Shown: positions 1-8,561, counted from the stretch's first letter. The stretch: DNA of 64,000 bases from Acetanaerobacterium elongatum (GCF_900103835.1 NZ_FNID01000003.1:48399-112398), one strand, 5' to 3'. Program-made: numbers and translations. The notes: generated by a model from the sequence alone, not told the origin.

Positions 1-564
1 CATCTAAAGCCCGATTCACTTCAGATGCACCCGAGCGCGGTTGCAAAGCTTTTGAAGAGCGCTTCAGTAAACGGCGCGGCTGTAGCGCAAAAGAGCTTTA
101 TTGTGTGTGATATCGGAACCTCCTTAATGCACCTTTATCTCTACTCCGGAAATAAGCTAATCTTTTCAAGATGTATAAAAAATGCCTTCCCCGAATTTCT
201 AAGATCACTGCTGATGCTCGATGGCTTTGATACCCCCGAGCAGATTGCCCAAAACGTTGATCTGTCTCCCGCAGCTCTGGCGGAAAACACCAAGCTTTCA
301 TTCCCCGCCGGGCTTTTTATCTCCTCACTGTCGGAGGAGATTCAGCGCATGATACAGTTTTCACTTTCACGCAGGCTGAACAGCCCGGTGGAAGAGATTT
401 ATCTCTGCGGCGGGGTGGGCAGTTTTAAGGGGCTGGCCGCCAACCTGAGCGCTCAGCTCGACCTTCCGGCAGCGGTGGTCGATCGTCTTTCTACGGTATC
501 GGGAGCCTTAACCGAAAACCTTTCGCTTTACATCAATGCCGTTGCGGCCATTGCGGAGCCTTAA
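1..564 (+). CDS. pilM: PilM-like type IV pilus assembly ATPase, C-terminal part
   Basis: The reading frame is open from the first base, so this is the C-terminal part of a gene that begins before the window. An internal ATG at 25 is not a convincing start because the upstream codons stay in frame. The fragment shows an actin-like fold signature: a segment VCDIGTSLMHLYLY resembling a phosphate-binding strand, and a later GGVGSFKGL loop typical of PilM/FtsA-type ATPases. PilM is a cytoplasmic, actin-like protein that recruits PilN and PilO at the base of the pilus machine. The PilN-like and PilO-like genes follow directly, which supports the call. The short gap to the next gene (48 bases) suggests one operon. 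Confidence 0.75.
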   Translation, partial: HLKPDSLQMHPSAVAKLLKSASVNGAAVAQKSFIVCDIGTSLMHLYLYSGNKLIFSRCIKNAFPEFLRSLLMLDGFDTPEQIAQNVDLSPAALAENTKLSFPAGLFISSLSEEIQRMIQFSLSRRLNSPVEEIYLCGGVGSFKGLAANLSAQLDLPAAVVDRLSTVSGALTENLSLYINAVAAIAEP

Positions 565-612
565 CACTTTTACGGGCTTAATTCATCTGGGAAAACGGAG
601 GAGCAAAGCAGG

Positions 613-1173
613 ATGCGCAAGGATATAGACTTTTATACCGGGCTGAAGGAGATTAAGGTGAAACCCCCGGTTTCACCGGCGGTGATTGTGTTGAGCATTT
701 TGATTCTCCTTTCGTCTGTTGTTCTGGCTCTTGGGTTTAACGGCATCAATATTCTGAATCAGGTGGTTTACAACGAGGCCGAGGCAGTTCACCGCTACCT
801 TACCAACGCCGATAATCAGGCGGTGGCGCAGGATACCCTTAAGAAGCAGGCTATTGAAGGGCTTTACAGCCAGTATGCCGGCATTACGGGCAAGGCCTAC
901 GGTGATTACCTTACGCTGCCCTACCTTGATTCCGCTGCATATAAAAAGATTACCGCCGCCATGCCCGCTGATATGAAGTTTCTTTCGTATACAGCCACAA
1001 ACGGTAGCATTGAGATTAGCTGCGAATGCAAAAAAGAGACCTCCCCCGCCGATTTTGTAAACGCGCTCAAGAAAACCGATTTGTTTGTTGAAGTAATCTA
1101 TAACGGTTATTCCGTCAATGACGAGGGCAAGGTAATATTTATCATCACCTGCAGACAGACACCGGGAAAGTAA
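613..1173 (+). CDS. pilN: PilN-like type IV pilus inner-membrane protein
   Basis: This 186-residue protein has a short cytoplasmic N-terminus (MRKDIDFYTGLKE), one transmembrane helix at about residues 20-42 and an extracytoplasmic remainder with a predicted alpha/beta region. That is the architecture of PilN, which binds PilM through its N-terminal tail and pairs with PilO outside the membrane. Sequence similarity alone would be weak; position between PilM and a PilO-like protein carries the call. A strong ribosome site (GGAGGAG) precedes the ATG. The 165-base gap to the next gene is longer than elsewhere in this operon. Confidence 0.65.
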   Translation: MRKDIDFYTGLKEIKVKPPVSPAVIVLSILILLSSVVLALGFNGINILNQVVYNEAEAVHRYLTNADNQAVAQDTLKKQAIEGLYSQYAGITGKAYGDYLTLPYLDSAAYKKITAAMPADMKFLSYTATNGSIEISCECKKETSPADFVNALKKTDLFVEVIYNGYSVNDEGKVIFIITCRQTPGK

Positions 1174-1338
1174 CTTTATCCTGCCTTCTATTTGATAAAT
1201 CATGAGCAGGGAAGAATAAGAAAGTAGTTTGAAGATCAATTTTTTAAACTTTACTCCTCCTGCGGCTAAGCCGCACCGCAATTTTTCAGAGTGTTTTGTG
1301 CCTTTGTGGCGCAAGCGCCGGAAAGGGTTGTTCATTTT

Positions 1339-2091
1339 ATGAAATTCACCTTAGGTAAGCGCGAACAGATACTTCTTCTGCTGCTGGTGCTGGTGGCAAT
1401 GTGGGTACTCACAGTAAAATTCCTGTTAATGCCCTCTTACGATACCCTGCTTGCCAACCGTCAGTCACTTTCCGACCTTCAAACCAAGCAGACCGAGATG
1501 CAGACGCTGATTGCACAGAACAAGGATATCAACAAGGCCATAGAACAGCGAAAGCTGGACGCACAGGATTCCTCTAAGAACTTCTTCCCACCCTTTGATA
1601 ACGAACAGATGAGCCTTTGGCTTTATAACTACACCGAGCAGGCAAAGCTGCGCAACCTGGTCGTAGATTTAGGCCCGCAGAGTACGGTGCAGATTAGCCC
1701 GTACAATGCCGCTCCCCCCAACCTGCGCATCGCGCTGAGCGATCTGGTAGACCGTATCAACAACAAGCCGTTGCCCGTTGGCTCCTCCGGCACTGCCGCC
1801 GCTGAAACCACGCAGCAGGATACCACAAAGTTTGTGTTTACCAACACGGTAACGCTCACCGCAGATTGCTATTACGAAAACCTCTTGTATTTTATAGACC
1901 TGATGTATAACTCCGGCAGAACGGTAAGCATCTCCGGCGTTACCTTTGCCCCCAGAAACGATGCCTCGGGCAATACAAAGGTGATTACCGCCACGATTAC
2001 CATGGAGGTTTACTCCATCCCCAAGTTTTACACCGATGAATTTTGGAATGTGACCTTCGATACCCCAAAGGGTAAGACGAACCCACTATAA
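1339..2091 (+). CDS. pilO: PilO-like type IV pilus alignment protein
   Basis: The 250-residue product has a short basic N-terminus, one transmembrane helix at about residues 8-28, then a coiled-coil-like stretch (residues about 35-75, rich in Gln, Lys and Asp) and a C-terminal globular part. This is the usual build of PilO, the partner of PilN in the periplasm-side alignment complex; in a Gram-positive cell it would sit in the cell-wall zone. I chose the ATG at 1339 because GGAAAGGG lies just upstream; an in-frame GTG at 1291 would add 16 residues that look unlike a signal region. It follows the PilN-like gene on the same strand. Confidence 0.6.
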   Translation: MKFTLGKREQILLLLLVLVAMWVLTVKFLLMPSYDTLLANRQSLSDLQTKQTEMQTLIAQNKDINKAIEQRKLDAQDSSKNFFPPFDNEQMSLWLYNYTEQAKLRNLVVDLGPQSTVQISPYNAAPPNLRIALSDLVDRINNKPLPVGSSGTAAAETTQQDTTKFVFTNTVTLTADCYYENLLYFIDLMYNSGRTVSISGVTFAPRNDASGNTKVITATITMEVYSIPKFYTDEFWNVTFDTPKGKTNPL

Positions 2092-2122
2092 GCGATGTTA
2101 TCTTCGCAAAGGAGGTAAAGCT

Positions 2123-3751
2123 ATGGTTGTGCGCATACTAAAAAACCACCGCGGCAGTACGCTGATACTGGTGATTGTTGTTTTTGCGCTGCTCATTATC
2201 TTTGCCACCGCCGCGCTTGCCCTTGCTTCCAATTCACAGATAAACTCGGTAACCGACTACCAGAGCCAGCAGGCATATTTTACCGCCCGCTCGTCGGTGC
2301 TTGCGGCGGTGGATTATTTTAAGAATCATCCCGAATTAAATATTGAGGATTATGTTGGTACTCCGGGTTCGAGTGAAGTTGTTGACGGCATGGGTAAGTA
2401 TCAGGTTACTGTTAAAAAAGTTGATGATAAACACTTTGAAATCTCCTCCCTGGCTGACTTTGGAGGAAAAAATCGAACGGTGCGGGCGATAGTTGAGAGA
2501 AAGAGTGCTGGTTTTCCTTTTGGACAGAATCTTGTGACAGCAACCAAGTTTAATGCAAAAGCATCATCGTTAAGCGGTGGCGCTGAGATACACGGCAACG
2601 TGATGATTAATGATACCATTGCACTTCCAGAAGGCGTACAAATATTTGGCGATTTATACATAGACGGGCCAGTTAGTATCAGCGGTGGACCAATTGTTAA
2701 GTCCGAAAACGGAAAGGGTGGCAACATCTATTCCACCGGCGATATTACGCTAAATAGGGTGTCTGTCACTGTTGATGGAAATCTTTATTGCACCGGAAGC
2801 CTATATGGTGATGGCGGAAAAATTGATGCAAAGGGCAGCGAGTCGTTGTTAATGATTGGAAAGAACATCGGCGGAGTCGGTTTTACTATTGCAACTCCCA
2901 AAAATATTGTGGCTTTGGGAAACGCAGATTTTCGTAACTCTACTATTAGAACTAAATCAAATTGTATTTATTTAGGTGGGACGAAAAAAGTCTACCAAAA
3001 TGATAATTCTTATAATTATGTTTCCATCCTCACTACAGCCGATCCTTCCGCAAAGAGTTTTAAAATGCCTGATATGACGTATGCCGATTCTATCGAACAG
3101 TTAAAGAATTTGGTTGATTATGCCGTGTATAAGAGTTATGTAGATTCGTGGCGCGGCAATATGATTAATATTGATGGCGGTTGGAAAAACACGTATACGC
3201 TTTCCCAGTCTGGAACAATAACCAATGTTAGCAACTTCAACCAAACACTTATCGTTGACACTTCTTCCGGCAATATAAATTTATATGTCAATAATGCATC
3301 ATTAAACAACCATGTTTTTAGCCAATTTCACACTAAGGTTATCGGACCAAACCAGTTGATTATCCATTTGGCAGAAGATGTAACCAATTTTGATTATTCT
3401 TCTTTTACTAGTTTAGGTATCACGGGAAGTCAGACAGAGATAACATCAACGACTGTACCGCAAGTTTGTATTGTTGCGCCCTACCCCAAAAACAATATCA
3501 CCCTATCGGGAAGTGCAAAGACGGCCGCGTATATCATTATGCCTTATGGTAACTTATCAATCGGTGGCGGTAGCATTTTTGTGGGAAATGCTATTGTTGG
3601 TTCTTCACAGCTTGTGGCAGGAGCAAAACTATACTATAAACCTCCCAAATATCCCGAAATTCCCGGTATCAGCAAAATAGAGGTTTCTGGTGGTGGTTCC
3701 GGCGGGGCTTCAGGCGGTATTGACCTCAAGGGCGTTTACACCAACAAATAA
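2123..3751 (+). CDS. PilX-like pilus-associated protein with repetitive beta-rich body
   Basis: The 542-residue protein begins with a prepilin-like segment: basic residues, RGSTLILVIVVFALLII, then a long hydrophobic helix. Such N-termini occur in PilX/PulK-type minor pilins. The rest (residues about 120-500) is rich in Gly, Asn, Ser and Val, with recurring short strands such as GNVMINDT, GDLYIDG, GNIYSTGDI and GNLYCTGSL. This pattern suggests a right-handed beta-helix or bactofilin-like solenoid exposed at the surface. An excellent ribosome site (AAAGGAGG) precedes the ATG. Codon use in the middle (about 2340-3650) is much more AT-rich than in the flanking pil genes, a sign of fast evolution or transfer of the exposed domain. 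It may be an adhesin carried on the pilus; that role is inference. Confidence 0.6.
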   Translation: MVVRILKNHRGSTLILVIVVFALLIIFATAALALASNSQINSVTDYQSQQAYFTARSSVLAAVDYFKNHPELNIEDYVGTPGSSEVVDGMGKYQVTVKKVDDKHFEISSLADFGGKNRTVRAIVERKSAGFPFGQNLVTATKFNAKASSLSGGAEIHGNVMINDTIALPEGVQIFGDLYIDGPVSISGGPIVKSENGKGGNIYSTGDITLNRVSVTVDGNLYCTGSLYGDGGKIDAKGSESLLMIGKNIGGVGFTIATPKNIVALGNADFRNSTIRTKSNCIYLGGTKKVYQNDNSYNYVSILTTADPSAKSFKMPDMTYADSIEQLKNLVDYAVYKSYVDSWRGNMINIDGGWKNTYTLSQSGTITNVSNFNQTLIVDTSSGNINLYVNNASLNNHVFSQFHTKVIGPNQLIIHLAEDVTNFDYSSFTSLGITGSQTEITSTTVPQVCIVAPYPKNNITLSGSAKTAAYIIMPYGNLSIGGGSIFVGNAIVGSSQLVAGAKLYYKPPKYPEIPGISKIEVSGGGSGGASGGIDLKGVYTNK

Positions 3752-3777
3752 GCACTGCATTAAAAGAGGGGTTTCGT

Positions 3778-4134
3778 TTGAAAACCAAGATAGCTGTTAT
3801 AAATAATCACAAGGGCCTCACCCTGCTGGAGCTGCTCATCAGCCTTGCCATTCTTGGGCTGATGGTGGTGGCCTTTTCCGCCATCTTTCTGCCGATATTC
3901 AAAATTGGTGGAGATGCTGCCCAGCTTAACCGCGGCAATGCCGAGCTAACCACCAATCTTGAAAACTATATGAGCGAAAAAACCACGCCTGGTGTTTCTG
4001 TTATAACGGATAAAATGAAGATTAACTTTCACCTTGTAAGCGGCGATACGGAAGTGGAAGCCCCCGGGCAGCTTGCCGAGGCCAAAGATGATAAAACCGG
4101 CGAAAAGCTGAAGGTTTATGTACCCTCCAGGTAA
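3778..4134 (+). CDS. Type IV prepilin-like protein, short
   Basis: The 118-residue product has a class III signal: a basic leader followed by KGLTLLELLISLAILGLMVV, with cleavage expected after the Gly and the usual Glu five residues into the mature protein. The start is a TTG at 3778, with AGAGGGG as ribosome site. Prepilin peptidase encoded at 5573-6352 would process it. The protein is small for a major pilin, so a minor pilin or pseudopilin is more likely. It shares the same signal motif with the next gene and ends 25 bases before its chosen start codon. Confidence 0.75.
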   Translation: MKTKIAVINNHKGLTLLELLISLAILGLMVVAFSAIFLPIFKIGGDAAQLNRGNAELTTNLENYMSEKTTPGVSVITDKMKINFHLVSGDTEVEAPGQLAEAKDDKTGEKLKVYVPSR

Positions 4135-4159
4135 GCTGAAAAATGGATGGGATAAAAAT

Positions 4160-4729
4160 ATGTATTTAAAAAACAACAAGGGCTTAACGCTTATAGAGCT
4201 GCTGATTACTATTGCCATTCTCGGCATCTTGATGGCAGCGATTTCGGCGTTCATCTTCCCCACCATGAGCTTTTTTGCCAAAAATCAGAATACCTCAAAC
4301 GCCAAGAACGCGGCAAACCTGATGATGGATTATATCGAGGGCAGCGTTTACTCCACCGACGACATCACCCTGGGCGCCAAAACCGCAAATATATCTGCCA
4401 TTCCCGCTACCATCTATGGCATTACGGCCGATGAGAGCAAAGGCATTACCGTCTTTCAGGGTAAAGGCGCAAATTCCGTTGCGCTCAGCGAGGGGCTCAC
4501 CGAGGGGCTTAAGTTTGACATTTCCTTTTCCAGAACGCGCGCAAAGGTATTGTGTGTGGATATCAAGGTGCAAAGCAGGCAGAGCAGTGAGCAGCTGTAC
4601 AGCCTTAAAAAGGATATCTACCTTGCCAACCTTCTTCAGGCCGCTCCGAAAGACGACATTCAAAACGACGGTACCTCCCCGCCCTACCGCGAGATCAGGT
4701 TCACCAAACCAACCGGCACCACCCCGTAA
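4160..4729 (+). CDS. Type IV prepilin-like protein
   Basis: This 189-residue protein carries the class III prepilin signal KGLTLIELLITIAILGILMA with Glu at mature position 5, followed by a hydrophobic helix and a C-terminal globular part of about 140 residues. I chose the ATG at 4160, which is preceded by GGATGGGA; an upstream ATG at 4118 overlaps the previous gene and would give an untypical long leader. It is the second of two consecutive prepilins and, by size, could be a pilus subunit or a minor pilin. The gene ends 35 bases before the sigma factor gene. Confidence 0.75.
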   Translation: MYLKNNKGLTLIELLITIAILGILMAAISAFIFPTMSFFAKNQNTSNAKNAANLMMDYIEGSVYSTDDITLGAKTANISAIPATIYGITADESKGITVFQGKGANSVALSEGLTEGLKFDISFSRTRAKVLCVDIKVQSRQSSEQLYSLKKDIYLANLLQAAPKDDIQNDGTSPPYREIRFTKPTGTTP

Positions 4730-4764
4730 ACAATCAATAACAAGCAGAGGGCAGTGAGCTTTAT

Positions 4765-5523
4765 ATGGACATCAACGACGCAGCACATAACTATTTTGCC
4801 CATAAAACCGAACAAAACTGCTCGGCGGTTACCAAAGCGGCTGAGCCGCTGGTGGTTCATTTTGCTCGCCTGTACGGCGGCAACTGCGGCTTTGAAGACC
4901 TGTATCAAACCGGCATGGAGGGGCTGTTAAAGGCACTCTCCACCTATAACCCGAGCTATGGAACGGCCTTTTCCACCTGGGCCTCGGAATGTATAATCAG
5001 CACCATTCGCCACTATGTGCGCAAGGAGGCCTCCTACACCCGCCCCGGCTGCATTGTCGAGTTGCAGTCTAAGGTAGACCGTATTGTGGAGCAGCAATTA
5101 AAGGAAACCGGAGAGGCGCCGTCTGTGCAGTATATTGCCGAGCATCTGGGCGTTACCGAAAGCAGCGTGCTGGAGGTGATGCGCGCGGGCATGGTGAGCA
5201 TTGATGAGCTTGAGGTGGACAACATTAAAACCCTGCAGTATTCCTCATTTCATCTGCCTATAGAGGACAGTATCGCGGTGGCACAAGCCCTCAGCAAACT
5301 GAGCAGCCTGCAGCAAAAGGTCATCCGTGCGCTGTTCTTTAAAGGGATGACGCAGGAGCAGGTGGCGGCGCAGCTGGGCCTAAACCAAAAGAAGGTGAGC
5401 CGCCTGAAGCTGAGCGGCTTAAACGAGATGGCAGGGCTGCTCGCCGAGGATTCAGCAGTTGGCACACTAACACACAAGGCAAGAATGAAAGCCGCAGCCT
5501 GCTCATTAAATGAGCATAATTAA
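4765..5523 (+). CDS. Alternative sigma factor of the sigma-70 family
   Basis: The 252-residue protein has sigma region 2 at about residues 25-85 (FEDLYQTGMEGLLKALSTY, then FSTWASECIISTIRHYVRK), a region-3-like helix-turn-helix near residues 115-135 (SVQYIAEHLGVTESSVLEV) and region 4 near residues 175-225 (LSSLQQKVIRALFFKGMTQ, then QVAAQLGLNQKKVSRLK). Length and layout match the SigB/SigF/SigG group rather than the short extracytoplasmic-function type. It directs RNA polymerase to a specific promoter set. No anti-sigma gene is visible beside it. It is placed co-directionally 35 bases after the prepilins, before the terminator, so it is probably co-transcribed with the pilus genes. Which promoters it reads cannot be told from the sequence. 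Confidence 0.8.
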   Translation: MDINDAAHNYFAHKTEQNCSAVTKAAEPLVVHFARLYGGNCGFEDLYQTGMEGLLKALSTYNPSYGTAFSTWASECIISTIRHYVRKEASYTRPGCIVELQSKVDRIVEQQLKETGEAPSVQYIAEHLGVTESSVLEVMRAGMVSIDELEVDNIKTLQYSSFHLPIEDSIAVAQALSKLSSLQQKVIRALFFKGMTQEQVAAQLGLNQKKVSRLKLSGLNEMAGLLAEDSAVGTLTHKARMKAAACSLNEHN

Positions 5524-5555
5524 GAGCATTCCCAAAGCTCAAGGGAATGCTCTTT
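5524..5555 (+). terminator. Terminator closing the pilus/sigma operon
   Basis: A 10-base perfect stem (GAGCATTCCC at 5524-5533, GGGAATGCTC at 5543-5552) follows the sigma factor stop codon and is trailed by TTT. It lies between convergent genes and may work for both strands. Confidence 0.75.
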
Positions 5556-5572
5556 GTCGGTTTAAATACAGT

Positions 5573-6352
5573 TTACTTTGAAAGCCCCGTTAGTATCAGA
5601 TACCCTGTGATGATAAAATTGCCAAACAGCAGGCTTACGAGCATGCCTCCCGCTAAAAACGGCACCAGCGGCAGCTCCGACTTCCTGCCCTTCTTATGCC
5701 TAGCCAGCAGAATGCAGCCGTAAACCGCCCCGCTTATTACAGCGAGCAGCAGCGCAAGCAGTATCAGCCTCCACCCCAGCACCAGCCCGCATACCGCCAT
5801 CAGCTTGATATCCCCTCCGCCCATGCCGCCCTTTGATAGTACAGCGGCAAGCAGCAGCGGCACGCTGGCGGCAAACAGGCCGATCAGCCGCTCATAAAAC
5901 GGCTCATCCCGAAGCAGAATAACCGCCGCCACCCCCAGCACCAGGATGAATATTGTTAGTGCGGGCGGAACCTCGGTGGTGTCGATATCAATAAACGCGG
6001 CCACAATCAAAGCACTTACAAACGCACAGTAAATAGCGCTCTCGGGTGCAAAGCCAAAGCGAAGGAAGATTACCACCCATAAGGCGGCGTTGAGCGCCTC
6101 GATTATCGGGTAGCGCACGCTGATCTTCGCCCCGCAGCCGCGGCACCGCCCCCGCAGTACAAGATAGCTGAGCACCGGAAAGAGATCGTACCACTTTATC
6201 GGCTTTCCGCAGGCCGTGCAGTGCGAGGCGCCGGTTACAATCGATTCCTTTCTGGGAATCCGGTAGATGCACACGTTTAAAAAGCTGCCGAACAAAAGGC
6301 CCAGCAGCCCTGCTAAAACAACACAGGCCGGGTAAAAGAATGTATATGGCAT
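5573..6352 (-). CDS. pilD: Type IV prepilin peptidase/N-methyltransferase
   Basis: The 259-residue membrane protein cleaves prepilin leaders and methylates the new N-terminus. It has about eight hydrophobic segments. The N-terminal zinc-binding loop is present with both Cys pairs (CTACGKPI and CRGCGAK). The two catalytic Asp motifs of the aspartic peptidase are visible as AAFIDIDTTEVPP and MGGGDIKLM. The start at 6352 has GGAG seven bases upstream in the minus orientation; a longer version starting at 6385 lacks such support. It is divergent from pilB and shares a 223-base regulatory region with it. Confidence 0.92.
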   Translation of the reverse strand: MPYTFFYPACVVLAGLLGLLFGSFLNVCIYRIPRKESIVTGASHCTACGKPIKWYDLFPVLSYLVLRGRCRGCGAKISVRYPIIEALNAALWVVIFLRFGFAPESAIYCAFVSALIVAAFIDIDTTEVPPALTIFILVLGVAAVILLRDEPFYERLIGLFAASVPLLLAAVLSKGGMGGGDIKLMAVCGLVLGWRLILLALLLAVISGAVYGCILLARHKKGRKSELPLVPFLAGGMLVSLLFGNFIITGYLILTGLSK

Positions 6353-6385
6353 ATAAACTCCATTCCGCTGCCATAGTGGCGGCAT

Positions 6386-6413
6386 AATAGCGTGAACAAC
6401 TTGTCACGCTATT
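6386..6413. promoter_or_regulatory. Inverted repeat in the pilD leader
   Basis: A perfect 10-base inverted repeat (AATAGCGTGA at 6386-6395, TCACGCTATT at 6404-6413) lies 34 bases upstream of the pilD start and downstream of its predicted promoter. No T-run follows on either strand, so an operator or a leader hairpin is more likely than a terminator. Confidence 0.5.
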
Positions 6414-6431
6414 TCTAAATAGTAGTTTTGG

Positions 6432-6460
6432 TTGATTATTCGATAATCCCATTCTATAAT
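6432..6460 (+). promoter_or_regulatory. Predicted promoter of pilB
   Basis: TTGATT at 6432-6437 and TATAAT at 6455-6460 are separated by 17 bases, a near-consensus housekeeping promoter. The spacer contains the inverted repeat GATTAT-TCG-ATAATC (6434-6448). The resulting leader to the pilB ATG at 6576 is about 110 bases. Confidence 0.65.
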
Positions 6461-6479
6461 AGAAGTAGAAAAATGGCAA
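6451..6479 (-). promoter_or_regulatory. Predicted promoter of pilD
   Basis: In the minus orientation TTGCCA (6474-6479) and TAGAAT (6451-6456) are 17 bases apart. The -10 box physically overlaps the -10 box of the pilB promoter on the other strand, so the two promoters probably exclude each other. Confidence 0.5.
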
Positions 6480-6575
6480 TATATTTGGCTTTTTGTAAAT
6501 AGATATTCTTACGCGCCACTTATTATAAATGTTTAGTCATCACTTCCGTTATTCTGATAAAAAGGCGGTATTGAA

Positions 6576-8264
6576 ATGGTTCAACAACGAAATCTTCCCC
6601 TTGGGCAGTTATTGCTAGACGCAGGCTTTATCACACCCGAACAGCTCACCAGCGCGCTGGCTGAACAAAAAAAGACCCCCGGAAAGCGCCTGGGGGATGT
6701 TATGATCGAGCTGAACTACATCACCGAAAAAAACCTGATGCAGTGCCTGCAGCAGCGTCTGCACGTTGATTTTGTAGACCTTGAAAGTACCACCATCAAC
6801 CCCGACGCGGTGCATACCATACAGGAAAGCACCGCCAGAAAATACTCGCTCATCCCCATTGCACGCAGCGGGAACTACCTGACGGTTGCCATGAGCGACC
6901 CTATGAACTTCTATGCCATCGAGGATGTTCGCTTTGAATCGCGGTGCGAGGTAAAGGCGGTGCTTTCCACCCCCTCTCAGGTGCGCCGCATGATAGAGAA
7001 ATTCTACACCCAGCAGCAGGCACGTCAGGCCGCCTCGGATGTTAATGAGGAGTTCTTTACCCAAAAAGAGATCGAGGCTATGTCCAGCGAGATGGACGAG
7101 CGCATCGACAGCGCACCTATCGTACGCCTAATCAACTCCATCGTCTCCAATGCCATACAGCTGGGCGCGAGCGATGTGCATATCGAGGCTACCCGTACCC
7201 ATTCCAAGATTCGCATGCGCATCGACGGCGTTTTAACCGACCAGATGCGCCTGAATGTAGCTGCCCACAACACACTGATTACAAGGCTTAAAATCATGGG
7301 GGGCCTAAATATAGCCGAGCGCCGCATACCGCAGGACGGGCGCTTTGAGATGCCGGCGGAGGGCATAACCGCCGATATCCGCCTTTCTATACTGCCCACC
7401 GTTACGGGTGAAAAGGCGGTTATCCGTGTGCTGGGCACCCAGAACACCTCCAACATGACCATCCAGCAGTTAGGCTTTGCCCAAAAGAACCTTGAGCTGT
7501 TTGACCATATCATCAAGAGCCCACACGGCATTATTCTCGTTACCGGCCCTACGGGCAGCGGTAAATCCACCACACTCTACGCAGTGCTTCGTCAGCTCAA
7601 CACCAGTGAGGTGAACATCGTAACGGTAGAAGACCCGGTGGAATACCGCATGGAAGGGGTTAATCAGGTTCAGGTAAACCCCAAGGCCGGGCTTACCTTT
7701 GCCGACGGCCTGCGCTCGATTCTAAGGCAGGACCCCGACATCATCATGATCGGTGAAATCCGCGACAGCGAAACGGCGCAGATCGCCATCCGCGCGGCGA
7801 TTACCGGCCATCTGGTGCTCTCCACCCTGCACACCAACGACGCGGTTTCGGCCATCACCCGTCTGGTGGATATGGGCGTGCCAGCTTATCTGGTTTCCTC
7901 CTCGGTGGTGGGCATCTTAGCGCAGCGCCTTGTAAAAAAGATCTGCCCCAACTGTAAAGAGGCCTACGAATCCTCCCCCGAAGAGATGATAATGCTTGGA
8001 ATCGACAAGCCCGCCACCCTTTACCGCGGCAAGGGCTGCCCCTTCTGCAGCAATACGGGCTACAAGGGCCGAACCGCCATCCACGAGGTTGTGGTAGTGG
8101 ATAAAACAGCAAGAGCGATGATTGCTAAGCGGGCCTCTGATGACGAAATCCGCGACTATGTTGCCACACAGGGCACCACCTTCCTAAGCCAAAACCTTAC
8201 GCAGCTGGTGCTTTCGGGCGTTACCACCACCGAAGAGCTCATCAAGGTTACCTACAGCGTATAA
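6576..8264 (+). CDS. pilB: Type IV pilus extension ATPase PilB (GspE family)
   Basis: The 562-residue cytoplasmic ATPase powers pilus assembly. Residues about 5-145 form an MshEN-type N-terminal domain (LPLGQLLLDAGFITPEQL, then KRLGDVMIELNYI); in several relatives this domain binds cyclic di-GMP. The motor part shows Walker A GPTGSGKST at about residue 324, an Asp box (VNIVTVEDPVEYR), Walker B region IIMIGEIRD and the His box LVLSTLHTN. Two Cys pairs near the C-terminus (CPNC and CPFC) form the usual zinc site of PilB/GspE. It is followed by PilT about 300 bases later on the same strand. Confidence 0.93.
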   Translation: MVQQRNLPLGQLLLDAGFITPEQLTSALAEQKKTPGKRLGDVMIELNYITEKNLMQCLQQRLHVDFVDLESTTINPDAVHTIQESTARKYSLIPIARSGNYLTVAMSDPMNFYAIEDVRFESRCEVKAVLSTPSQVRRMIEKFYTQQQARQAASDVNEEFFTQKEIEAMSSEMDERIDSAPIVRLINSIVSNAIQLGASDVHIEATRTHSKIRMRIDGVLTDQMRLNVAAHNTLITRLKIMGGLNIAERRIPQDGRFEMPAEGITADIRLSILPTVTGEKAVIRVLGTQNTSNMTIQQLGFAQKNLELFDHIIKSPHGIILVTGPTGSGKSTTLYAVLRQLNTSEVNIVTVEDPVEYRMEGVNQVQVNPKAGLTFADGLRSILRQDPDIIMIGEIRDSETAQIAIRAAITGHLVLSTLHTNDAVSAITRLVDMGVPAYLVSSSVVGILAQRLVKKICPNCKEAYESSPEEMIMLGIDKPATLYRGKGCPFCSNTGYKGRTAIHEVVVVDKTARAMIAKRASDDEIRDYVATQGTTFLSQNLTQLVLSGVTTTEELIKVTYSV

Positions 8265-8328
8265 AACCCGAATCCGCAGCGAGCGACCTGAGTGTCGTTC
8301 CGGTACTATAATCCCAGATAAACCCTTA

Positions 8329-8510
8329 TAGGGGCGGCCATCGGCCGGCCGCGGCATTCATGAGATTACCGATTTGTGCTGAACGCGCAATGCGCGCCCC
8401 CACAGAGGACAAAGGAAAAAGAGAAGGGGACAGAATTTGCATGGCAGACCCTGTCTGCTCTCTGCCTTCTGTTTTTTGCCCTTTCGTAGGGAACGGTTTT
8501 GATCGTTTTA
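8329..8510. repeat. Three palindromic repeat units between pilB and pilT
   Basis: Unit one (8329-8354, forward) starts TAGGGGCG and ends CCGCGG with a GGCC-type core. Unit two (8381-8403, reverse) has the CGCGCA/TGCGCG core and ends in CCCCCAC. Unit three (8486-8510, forward) starts GTAGGGAACGG and has a decayed 3' arm. They belong to a family found at eight loci in this window. Together they fill most of the 297-base gap, which has no convincing gene. Confidence 0.7.
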
Positions 8511-8561
8511 CTTTGTGAAATCATATTACGGCTATACAGTCTTTGAAAGGCGTGAAAGCGG

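Noticed and set aside
6461..6575. Cyclic di-GMP riboswitch in the pilB leader
   Set aside because: None of the conserved GEMM core sequences is present in the 110-base leader.
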